53,580 nucleotides of DNA, taken from assembly GCA_049602155.1 (NCBI GenBank), contig JBMYRH010000036.1, positions 1-53,580 on the forward strand, read 5' to 3'. A program made the position numbers and the translations under genes. Shown in pieces: positions 14,845 through 22,086 of the stretch. Source of the DNA: JBMYRH01 sp049602155. Its GTDB lineage: Bacteria; Myxococcota_A; UBA9042; PHBI01; JBMYRH01. The notes under the pieces are model-generated. The model was given only the letters and a program-made list of their open reading frames with translations, was not told where the DNA came from and made no database searches. Within the stretch, counting starts at the first letter, position 1. Every line of letters begins with the position of its first letter.

Positions 14845-16926
14845 TTAAGGCGAGAGCTGCGGATCGAACCCTTGGCGAAGGGCTTGGAACCAATTGCGCC
14901 ACATGTTCCGGGCCTCGGTGATGTCAAAGGCGACGAAGTGATCTCCGTCCCATTGTTTAAGCCCTGCGGTCAGTGAGCGTCCCGCGCGGTTGACGATGTT
15001 CAGCGACACCGGTGCATCGACTCCGCTCATCCCCAAGAGTTCGTGCGCTTCACTGGTGGCCTCGACCGGCGTCAGCAGGGGGATCCGGGCGGAGGCTGCC
15101 AGTGCGTGAGTAGAGACAGCGGGGGTCGCAGCGTCGTTGATGCCCTCGGTGACGAAGACGTGCTTCGCGGTGCCGCCGGGTGCGGGGTTTATCCAATATT
15201 GGGCGTAGTTGACGGGGTCGGTTGCGTCGACCAGCAGCTGCACGAGGGCCATCGTGGGGTGGAAGGGCCCGAAGTTGGCGTCGGGGACCTCCAAGAGGGC
15301 ACGGACGAGCGACGCAATGTCTGCGAAGTCCTTCCGGCGCAGGATGGTCTCGATGAGGACACCGCCTGCTCCGGAGAGGACGGCGGATTTGAGGGCGGGC
15401 TCGACGCCCAAGGCGAGGGCCCCGCTGAGGCCTCCCTGGGAGTGACCGAAGAAGTGAATCTGGTCCGGATCGAAGGTGACGGTTTCATCATGCTCTGTCC
15501 GCCCAGTAGGCACGTTGAACTGGCCATCACTCACCATGCGAGTGAGGACGATCGTGTCGGCTGCCGACTGTCGGAAGTTTGTCCGGCCCGCCCGGGGGTT
15601 GGCGAAGTTGAAGGTCAGGAGCTCGATAAACCAAGCGTCATCACCTCGCTCGCCATGCAGGGGTTGCTCGATGCATAGGATCGCCATGCCCTCCTTTGAG
15701 AGGTCCTCGGCGACAGACCACTTACAGCTGTCGACGTCTCCCCCTGTGCCATGGGCATAGAGGACCAGTGGCCAGCCAGCCTCCGGCATCTCGAATGCGG
15801 TCGGGACCGTCAGCACGAAGCGCACTGGCTCACCGTATTGGACGATCGGGGTGCCGGTGTCGTCGAACTTCACGTCACCTCCGACGATGTCGTAAGGCTT
15901 CTCGCCGGCCTGGTAGTTGGGCGTCTCATAGTGTCCGCGGAACTCGTGAAAGACGTTTGTCTTCCCGAGGTATTCGATGTCTGTGAGGCTCGGGGCTGGG
16001 CTCTCGTAGATCTGCGCTTGGATGGCGCGAAGCTCTGCAGTCGGCGTGTCGGTGGTAAAGCAGGTGGCCACCGCGATGTCCTCAGCGACGATCATGGCGT
16101 TTTCGAGCCAGTCCCGAAGCGGCTGCAAAGAGGGCTCGTTAGCCAAGGCCTCAGTGAAGGCCGCGCTCGGCTTGAGGTAGCGGCCCTGAGCGTCCTTCAC
16201 GCCTCGCGTGACGATGGTGCAGTAGGTTTCGCCTTCCGCGAGTGGGAAACCAAAGACGGGCCGAATGGCCAGGGTGTTGGCCTCCAAATAAGGGTCGTCT
16301 TCACCGCCGCCGTACCACCAGAAGAGCAAGGGCATCTGCTCGCCGTAGCGGTGACTTCCTGTCGTCGCGTTCACCGTCTGCACGGTCGCCTTCTTGAACC
16401 CCTTCGTCAGCGCCGCCGAGGGGAGTGACTCTGGATCGATGGCGCCATCGAAGGTCACATAGGTGCTCCCGTTGAGGCCCCAACCAAAGAGGACCTCATG
16501 GGCGTAGTCCACGTACTGGTGAAGCATGTCGATGTCTGGGTTGGGGAAGCTTGAGAGGTCGGGCGTGCCGTTGGCGTCGAGGAGGCGGTCATTCGGCCAC
16601 GGGGTCGAGGTCCAAGACGCTCCGTTGAGGTCGTAACGCGGTGAGGCGCCTGCTTCAGAGGCTTCGTAATCGATGCCGAGGCCGGGCAGGGCAGGGGGCG
16701 CGGGTTGCGTCACCTCCGGCTCTGCATCGCTCCCAGAGGCGGAGTCCGCTGGGGAAGCGGGGGCGCTCGTGTCGTCGTCGCCGGGCGCCGCGATGTCTTC
16801 GCTACCGGCGGCCGCATCGGCGCCCGCGGGGACGTCGAGACCATCGTGTGTGGGCTGGCTGTCACCGCAAGCAGCGAGCAGTGCAGTGACCAAGGCGACT
16901 GAGCTAAGTGCACAGAGGGTGCGCAT
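14845..16926 (-). CDS. Large lipoprotein alpha/beta hydrolase (esterase/lipase-like)
   Basis: 693 residues from the ATG at 16926, which has AGAGGA 6 nt upstream (an ATG at 16941 lies just before that site). The signal peptide ends LLAACGDS (Cys20) and is followed by about 60 residues of acidic Ala/Asp/Ser/Pro tether. The catalytic domain shows WPLVLYAHGTGGD (near 390-400) and the nucleophile elbow FFGHSQGGLSGA with Ser496. Candidate acid and base residues lie in the last 150 residues, including NDAATPAV and GDHFVAFD. The overall layout resembles bacterial virulence-factor lipase or secreted esterase families. It should be anchored to the envelope, possibly at the cell surface. The substrate cannot be read from sequence. 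Confidence 0.85.
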   Translation of the reverse strand: MRTLCALSSVALVTALLAACGDSQPTHDGLDVPAGADAAAGSEDIAAPGDDDTSAPASPADSASGSDAEPEVTQPAPPALPGLGIDYEASEAGASPRYDLNGASWTSTPWPNDRLLDANGTPDLSSFPNPDIDMLHQYVDYAHEVLFGWGLNGSTYVTFDGAIDPESLPSAALTKGFKKATVQTVNATTGSHRYGEQMPLLFWWYGGGEDDPYLEANTLAIRPVFGFPLAEGETYCTIVTRGVKDAQGRYLKPSAAFTEALANEPSLQPLRDWLENAMIVAEDIAVATCFTTDTPTAELRAIQAQIYESPAPSLTDIEYLGKTNVFHEFRGHYETPNYQAGEKPYDIVGGDVKFDDTGTPIVQYGEPVRFVLTVPTAFEMPEAGWPLVLYAHGTGGDVDSCKWSVAEDLSKEGMAILCIEQPLHGERGDDAWFIELLTFNFANPRAGRTNFRQSAADTIVLTRMVSDGQFNVPTGRTEHDETVTFDPDQIHFFGHSQGGLSGALALGVEPALKSAVLSGAGGVLIETILRRKDFADIASLVRALLEVPDANFGPFHPTMALVQLLVDATDPVNYAQYWINPAPGGTAKHVFVTEGINDAATPAVSTHALAASARIPLLTPVEATSEAHELLGMSGVDAPVSLNIVNRAGRSLTAGLKQWDGDHFVAFDITEARNMWRNWFQALRQGFDPQLSP

Positions 16927-17038
16927 GGGGGATCCTCTCATTCCAGGAGTGGGCGGAGCCTAGCTCGTCGCCTCGGTGGAATCCAGAGGTTGGCGAGGGC
17001 GCTAACACGTGGCACGTTGGCGTCAGCTGGAGGCCACC

Positions 17039-17620
17039 ATGGTGCGACTGACAAAGATCTACACGCGGACTGGCGACGGCGGGACGACCCGCCTCGTGGG
17101 CGGGCAAGAGGTCCCTAAAGACGAGCTGCGAATTGAAGCCTACGGGACCGTCGACGAGCTGAACGCGGTCGTCGGGATGGTGCGTGTCGCTGTGGGGCGC
17201 AGCACTGCGCTGAGTGATGAGGACCAGGCGACGTTCGATCGCTGGCTCTTCGATGTGCAGCAGCGGCTCTTTGATCTGGGCAGCGATTTGGCGACCCTCA
17301 TCGAGGATCGATTTGAGGGCCAACCTGTCATGGCACAGGGGCATATCACCGCGCTCGAGGCTCAGATCGATCGATGGAACGCTGAGCTCGCGCCCCTGGA
17401 GAGCTTTGTCCTCCCGGGCGGAGGGGAGATCGGCGCACAGCTACACCTGGCGCGGACCATCTGTCGCCGAGGAGAGCGCCGCACGGTCAGCTTAGCGGCC
17501 TCGGAAGAGGTCGGAGCGTTTGTCGTCGCGTACCTCAACCGCCTGTCCGATGCGCTCTTTGTCGCCTCTCGCTGGATCGCGCAGAGAGCAGGCGAAGCGG
17601 AAGCGCTCTGGGAGTACTGA
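17039..17620 (+). CDS. PduO-type ATP:cob(I)alamin adenosyltransferase
   Basis: 193 residues from the ATG at 17039, with GGAGG 5 nt upstream; the frame extends to a GTG at 17009. The enzyme transfers adenosyl from ATP to cob(I)alamin, making coenzyme B12. Seen: the ATP-binding N-terminus TKIYTRTGDGGTTRLVGG, then EAYGTVDELNAVVG, LPGGGEIGAQLHLARTICRRGERR with the characteristic RxxxRRxER-like helix, and the C-terminal YLNRLSDALFVASRW. Length fits the family. No B12-dependent mutase, dehydratase or riboswitch is beside it, so it probably serves enzymes encoded elsewhere; the window's QueG uses cobalamin but not the adenosyl form as substrate. The next gene, 46 nt away on the same strand, is an unknown membrane protein. 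Confidence 0.93.
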   Translation: MVRLTKIYTRTGDGGTTRLVGGQEVPKDELRIEAYGTVDELNAVVGMVRVAVGRSTALSDEDQATFDRWLFDVQQRLFDLGSDLATLIEDRFEGQPVMAQGHITALEAQIDRWNAELAPLESFVLPGGGEIGAQLHLARTICRRGERRTVSLAASEEVGAFVVAYLNRLSDALFVASRWIAQRAGEAEALWEY

Positions 17621-17666
17621 GGTCAGGTCGATGGTTCACTAGGTTGAGGAGGCGCAGGGCACACTC

Positions 17667-18524
17667 ATGTCACAGACGATCCGATCAAGAGATGAGGCCC
17701 GAGTCGTGGGTGGGGCCAGCTTGTTGCTTGCCAGCATCGGGATGGGAGTCTTGTTGGCGTACGTCGCCCGCGGGTTTCACGGCACGCTCTACATCCCGCT
17801 TGTCACTCCCTGCGTCTTGGGGGCGGCGTTGGGGCTCGTCCTCGCTCGTGTATGTGTCCGCAACCGTGTCATTGACGTGGTCCCTGCGGTCGCCGCTGCG
17901 GCTTTCGGGGGGATCATCCTCTACGGCACCTATCATGTCCTGATCTACGGACGCGTGGTCGACTTCATGGTCTCGCAGATGGCGACCTTTGCGGACGCAG
18001 CTGCGAGTCACCCGAAACGAGAGGTGATGAGCTACCTCGAAGCTCAGACTGGAGAGCGCGGGTTCTTCGCATACCTCGGCTTCGTCTCTCAGGACGACAA
18101 CGGCGTCCTGCATCCGTTAGGGATGCTCGGGGCGCTCCGCCCTGGCCTCGTCGGCAGCTTGGTCGCCATGGCGTTGGAGGCATTGGGGTTGGTCGCGGTG
18201 GCCGTGTGGGTCACACGCAGGCGCAGTCAGTTCGACAGCTCGGAGGAGGTCGGCGAGCCTCGCGTCCGTGAGGTGATCGCGCACACCGACGCGGCGACGC
18301 TCCGCGCTGCGATGGAGGCGATGGACCGTGGTGACTTCGAGGCCGCTGGGCGAGTGCTGAGGCGACCGGACGTCGATGAGACCTTCGCCGTCGCGCTGAT
18401 CTTCAACCCCTACTCCGCAGAGAGTTACCTCCTCGAGATTCTCGAAGGGAATCATGTCTGCGCGAGTCGGGAACTCACGAGTTGGGACGGTCAGGCGCTC
18501 TGGGACGCGTTACGGGTCAAGTAG
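17667..18524 (+). CDS. Membrane protein of unknown function
   Basis: 285 residues. Four hydrophobic helices are seen at about 15-35, 44-62, 70-92 and 155-178. Between helices 3 and 4 is a polar stretch (VSQMATFADAAASHPKREVM), which would face one side of the membrane. After helix 4 a soluble domain of about 100 residues carries AMEAMDRGDFEAAGRVLRRP, a helical repeat-like segment. No family recognised. The ATG at 17667 has only a weak purine-rich sequence upstream. It may be cotranscribed with the adenosyltransferase. Its last 8 nt overlap the end of the convergent amidotransferase gene. Confidence 0.6.
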   Translation: MSQTIRSRDEARVVGGASLLLASIGMGVLLAYVARGFHGTLYIPLVTPCVLGAALGLVLARVCVRNRVIDVVPAVAAAAFGGIILYGTYHVLIYGRVVDFMVSQMATFADAAASHPKREVMSYLEAQTGERGFFAYLGFVSQDDNGVLHPLGMLGALRPGLVGSLVAMALEALGLVAVAVWVTRRRSQFDSSEEVGEPRVREVIAHTDAATLRAAMEAMDRGDFEAAGRVLRRPDVDETFAVALIFNPYSAESYLLEILEGNHVCASRELTSWDGQALWDALRVK

Positions 18525-19164
18525 GGGCCCTGAGGAGCGCCAACCAGTTCTGTAGAAGCTGGCTGCCGTGGGGATCGTCTGGCGGACGCTCGGGGTGACA
18601 CTGGATGCCGTACTGCGGGCGCACTTTATGGGCCATGATCTGAATGCGACACGCCTCACTGTGGGCCAAGCACTCGAAGCCTATCGGGAGGGATTGGACT
18701 TCATCGACATGGCTGGCTGTCAACGTCACGGCTGACGGGAGATCTGCGAGGAGTGGGTGTCCCCTGTGCGTCAAGTTGATGAGCGTGCGGCCGCTAATCT
18801 TGGGCATCCCCCGGTAGCTGGTGGTCGCGGCGGGGACGTCATGGACCGGGGCGACAGTTGCTCCGTGGGCCAGAGCCAGCACCTGATGTCCTCCACAGAT
18901 TCCGAGGAGGGGGCCACAGTACTCGCGCACCCACCTTAAGAACGCAGAGAAGTCCTCTGGGTAGGCAGCGAATGGGGTGCTGTTAGGGCCGAGGATGGTC
19001 GCATCGGGGGGCGCACCAGCATGTGCCTTCGTATCGATGTAGTCGCGCCAATGGGTGTAGGTGATGGTCAAGTTCGGTTCGAGGCTGACCAACCGTTCAC
19101 CGATCTCGATACACCCCGTCGAACCGCCGGCGATGACATTGACGTCTAGGACGTGTAGGCGCAC
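18517..19164 (-). CDS. Class-I glutamine amidotransferase-like protein
   Basis: 215 residues with the class-I amidotransferase fold: nucleophile Cys90 in LLGICGGHQVLALAHG and the His190/Glu192 pair in YGIQCHPERP. The family uses Cys-His-Glu to cut the gamma-amide of glutamine or related gamma-glutamyl bonds. There is no synthetase domain fused to it. The GTG start overlaps the hydrolase stop by 1 nt. It is the last gene of the unit GS-like ligase / hydrolase / amidotransferase. By analogy with the Puu pathway, where PuuA makes and PuuD breaks gamma-glutamyl-amines, it might hydrolyse a gamma-glutamyl product, but PuuD belongs to a different subgroup, so this is only inference. Confidence 0.85.
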   Translation of the reverse strand: MRLHVLDVNVIAGGSTGCIEIGERLVSLEPNLTITYTHWRDYIDTKAHAGAPPDATILGPNSTPFAAYPEDFSAFLRWVREYCGPLLGICGGHQVLALAHGATVAPVHDVPAATTSYRGMPKISGRTLINLTHRGHPLLADLPSAVTLTASHVDEVQSLPIGFECLAHSEACRIQIMAHKVRPQYGIQCHPERPPDDPHGSQLLQNWLALLRAPT

Positions 19165-20033
19165 TAGGGTGCGATCGGCGTACGCGCACTGAGGAAGACG
19201 CGGATGGCTGCAGCGACGTCCCCGGGGCGCTCATGGTGCATGTTGTGGCCGGTTCCGGGGAGGGTCTGCACGGTCACGTCACCTAATGCGGCGATACGGG
19301 CCTCTTCGTCGGGGGCGTGCATGGGCGAGGTCTCGGCCCAGAGTGCGAGAACTGGGCACGTGATTCGCTCCAAATAAGCTCGGAAGCGCACCGGGTCGAA
19401 GGCGATGGGCGCGTGTGTGCGATGGAGTGGGTCAAAGCGCCACTGGTATCGGCCTGAGGCGTCCTTCGTCGTCGCTGCCTTGGCGAGCTCAAGCAACCGC
19501 TCTGGGGTCGCGCGCGACGAGAGCCTGCCAATGCTGCGCGCAACTGCTTCGAGGCTCTCAGCACCCTTTGATGTGTGTGCATCACGTCGTCGGACATCGG
19601 CGATCCAGCGGCGGGTGCTGTCCGGGATCTTGTCTGCGACGATGCTGTTGGGTGGACCGATGCCGTCGAGCAAGACGAGCCCGGAGACACGCTCTGGGAA
19701 CGCGCCCGCGAAATAGCAGGCGATCGAGGCCCCCATCGAGTGTCCGACGAGAACGGCCTTCTCCAGGTCGAGGTGACGGTACAGGCCGTCGAGATCCAGC
19801 AAATAGTCGGGGAAGTGATAGTACCCGCCGGCGCCGATCGCGTCGCTCCTCCCATGACCACGGTGATCCGGGGTCCAGATGCGCCACTGATCTCCGAGCA
19901 TCTCCATCATGGAGGCGAAGGAGGCGGAGGTGTCGAGGAACCCGTGGAGCATGATCACAGGGGGACCGTCAGGGCGGCCGGCCACGCGACCACGCAGGGT
20001 CAGCCCGCGTGTGTCCCAGGAGAATTCTTCCAC
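19164..20033 (-). CDS. Alpha/beta hydrolase
   Basis: 289 residues of a typical cytosolic alpha/beta hydrolase. The oxyanion-hole motif is VIMLHGFLDTS, the nucleophile elbow VLVGHSMGAS (Ser99), and the catalytic His lies in GTGHNMHHE (His263). DHRGHGRSD at 56-64 is conserved in esterase, lactonase and C-C hydrolase subgroups. There is no signal peptide. The GTG start directly abuts the stop of the glutamine-synthetase-like gene, and its stop overlaps the amidotransferase start by 1 nt, so the three are almost certainly one transcript and likely one pathway. The substrate is unknown; an ester, lactone or amide intermediate of a glutamylated amine would fit the setting but is not shown by sequence. 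Confidence 0.88.
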   Translation of the reverse strand: MEEFSWDTRGLTLRGRVAGRPDGPPVIMLHGFLDTSASFASMMEMLGDQWRIWTPDHRGHGRSDAIGAGGYYHFPDYLLDLDGLYRHLDLEKAVLVGHSMGASIACYFAGAFPERVSGLVLLDGIGPPNSIVADKIPDSTRRWIADVRRRDAHTSKGAESLEAVARSIGRLSSRATPERLLELAKAATTKDASGRYQWRFDPLHRTHAPIAFDPVRFRAYLERITCPVLALWAETSPMHAPDEEARIAALGDVTVQTLPGTGHNMHHERPGDVAAAIRVFLSARTPIAP

Positions 20034-21419
20034 TCAGATGATCTCGAAGTAGCGGTCGAGCTCCCAGTCGGTCACCGCCTTTCGGTATTGAAGGATCTCC
20101 CATCGGCGCGTCGCCACGAAGTGATCGACGAAGGTCTCACCCAAGATCTCCTTCGCGATGACCGAGGCTTCGAGGCGATCGGTCGCCTCGGCGAGGGTCC
20201 GTGGGAGCTGAGTCCCATCAAGATCCGGCTTATCGTAGGCGTTGCCTTCGACGTGTGGTGGGAGCTCCAGCTCATTCTCGATCCCGTAGAGCCCGGCGGC
20301 GAGGCTCGCCGCGAAGGCCAAGTAGGGGTTTACATCGGCGCCGACCAGTCGGTTCTCGACCCGCGTCGCCTTTCCACTCGCGCTTCGGATCACGCGGAGC
20401 GCTGTGGTGCGGTTCTCAAAACCCCAGGTCGCCGTGGTGGGGGCCCACATCCCTGGGACAGTGCGTTTGAAGCTGTTGATCGTGGGGCACAGGAGGGCCA
20501 TCAGGTCAGGCAGTAGTTGAACTAAGCCGGCCAAGTAGTGGCGGAACGTCTTGGAGAGGCCGTCTGGGGCCGAGGCGTCGTGGAACGCTGGCAGGCCATC
20601 TCGCCACAGGCTCTGGTGGGTGTGGCCTGAGCATCCAGGCATATCCCCGATTGGCTTCGCCATGAACGTGGGCATGATCCCGTGTGGGGTGAGGATCTCT
20701 TTACAGGCTGTCTTGAAGAGCGCCGCCTTATCCGCCGCGAGGATCGTCTCGTCGTGGGCGAGCGCTGCTTCGAAGACCCCTGGTCCGGTCTCCGTGTGGA
20801 TCCCCTCCACGGGGATATTGAAGGCGTTCAGCTTGTCGAGGAGATCGTGGACCATCTCGCTCGATTGGCTCGCGCGCACTGCGCTGTAGCCGAACATCCC
20901 GCGATCGAGCGGGGTGAGGTTTCGATAGCCTTTCTCGCGGACAGTGTGCTGATCTTCACGGAAGAGGAAGAACTCGTACTCTGCGGAGAATCGGGCCATA
21001 AACCCGGCCTCTGCAGCACGTGAGACCACTGATTTCAGAAGCTGGCGAGGGCTCGCTGCGTAGGGCGACCCGTCTTCGTTAGCGAAGTCGAGCAGGAAGA
21101 AGGGGACACCACGGTCCCAGGGCACGCGTCGGTAGGACGCGGGATCGATCGTCGCGTGGAGGTCAGGGTAGCCAGTGTGCCACCCTGTGATCGTCACATC
21201 GACGCCTTCGTACAGTTCATCTTGGCTGTCCCAGCCAAAGATGACATCACAGAAGCCGAGGCCACTGCGGAGCGCCGACTCAAACTTTTCGATTGAGATG
21301 TACTTGCCTCGCAGTACGCCATCGATGTCGATGCCACCGAGGCGAACACGGTCTGCATCAGTATTCCCGAGTTCGTGGAGGATATGGTCAATACTCAGCG
21401 GCTGCGCGTCGCGTATCAT
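20034..21419 (-). CDS. Glutamine-synthetase-like gamma-glutamyl ligase (PuuA/GlnA3-type)
   Basis: 461 residues from the ATG at 21419, with AGAGG 5-6 nt upstream; the frame extends to 21449. The family joins glutamate to ammonia or amines with ATP. Seen: the N-terminal DRVRLGGIDIDGVLRGKYIS, the metal/glutamate site FSAEYEFFLF, EGIHTETGPGVFEAAL, the GSGHTHQS-like CSGHTHQSLW, and the C-terminal ENRLVGADVNPYLAFAASLA. It lacks the adenylylation-site region of true GlnA and reads like the type-III/PuuA-type enzymes that glutamylate putrescine, ethanolamine or other amines. Its partners are a hydrolase and an amidotransferase in a tight unit. No polyamine transporter, oxidase or dehydrogenase is next to it, so the amine is unknown. 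Confidence 0.88.
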   Translation of the reverse strand: MIRDAQPLSIDHILHELGNTDADRVRLGGIDIDGVLRGKYISIEKFESALRSGLGFCDVIFGWDSQDELYEGVDVTITGWHTGYPDLHATIDPASYRRVPWDRGVPFFLLDFANEDGSPYAASPRQLLKSVVSRAAEAGFMARFSAEYEFFLFREDQHTVREKGYRNLTPLDRGMFGYSAVRASQSSEMVHDLLDKLNAFNIPVEGIHTETGPGVFEAALAHDETILAADKAALFKTACKEILTPHGIMPTFMAKPIGDMPGCSGHTHQSLWRDGLPAFHDASAPDGLSKTFRHYLAGLVQLLPDLMALLCPTINSFKRTVPGMWAPTTATWGFENRTTALRVIRSASGKATRVENRLVGADVNPYLAFAASLAAGLYGIENELELPPHVEGNAYDKPDLDGTQLPRTLAEATDRLEASVIAKEILGETFVDHFVATRRWEILQYRKAVTDWELDRYFEII

Positions 21420-21519
21420 GGGGACCTCTTTAGTGAACGTCCTCTGCACCCTAGCAAAGCAACCGTCCCTCGCAAGGGGGGCACCCGGATGGGCTCCGGG
21501 CGATGAACGAGGAACCTCA

Positions 21520-21981
21520 ATGACCGCACCGGCGAAATCTCCCTCCGAATCTCTTACCGAGATGAATCAGATCGTCTTGCCGCCTCACACGAATGCCCTC
21601 GGGACGGCGTTTGGCGGCACGGTGATCGCGTGGATCGACATCTGCGCGGCGATGGCGGCCCAGCGGCACGCGAGATCGTCAGTCGTGACGGCGTCGATGG
21701 AGGCCGTGGACTTCATTGCGCCTATTCGCCTCGGTGATCTGGTCAACCTGCAGGCTAGCGTCGACGCAGTGGGCAGATCGTCGATGGTCGTCGGGGTGCG
21801 CGTTGAGACGGAGGACTTGGCGACGGGGAAACGGGCTCATGCCGCGAACGCGCATGTCACCTTCGTCGCGCTGACGTCAGAGGGCGTCTCTCATGAGGTG
21901 CCGCGTCTCGATGTTCAGACGGAGGAGGAGCGTCAGCGCCGTGATATCGCCGAGGGGATTAAGGCGCGCCGTGGGCGGTAG
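21520..21981 (+). CDS. Acyl-CoA thioesterase, hotdog fold
   Basis: 153 residues from the ATG at 21520, which has GAGGA 6 nt upstream; the frame continues far back into the neighbouring gene's antisense, which is not real. The sequence has the YciA/BACH-type pattern LPPHTNALGTAFGGTVIAWI followed by DICAAMAAQRH, with Asn and Asp in the usual active-site places, and SMEAVDFIAPIRLGDLVNL. These enzymes hydrolyse acyl-CoA esters in the cytoplasm, balancing fatty-acid and CoA pools. It is divergent from the glutamine-synthetase-like gene with a 100-nt gap that can hold both promoters. Length is typical for the family, with a charged tail (EEERQRRDIAEG). Confidence 0.93.
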   Translation: MTAPAKSPSESLTEMNQIVLPPHTNALGTAFGGTVIAWIDICAAMAAQRHARSSVVTASMEAVDFIAPIRLGDLVNLQASVDAVGRSSMVVGVRVETEDLATGKRAHAANAHVTFVALTSEGVSHEVPRLDVQTEEERQRRDIAEGIKARRGR

Positions 21982-22086
21982 CATCAGGGGGCGTCGCACC
22001 TTGTCGGGCAGCACAATAAGGACCCGTCATGGGGCTTTGCGTCACGAGCGCTGGATCTCCCTCAGTATCTGATCCACGCTGCGGTC

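Noticed and set aside
19575..20516. Plus-strand frame of 313 codons
   Set aside because: It lies antisense to two well-supported genes (hydrolase and glutamine-synthetase-like ligase) and shows no recognisable motif.
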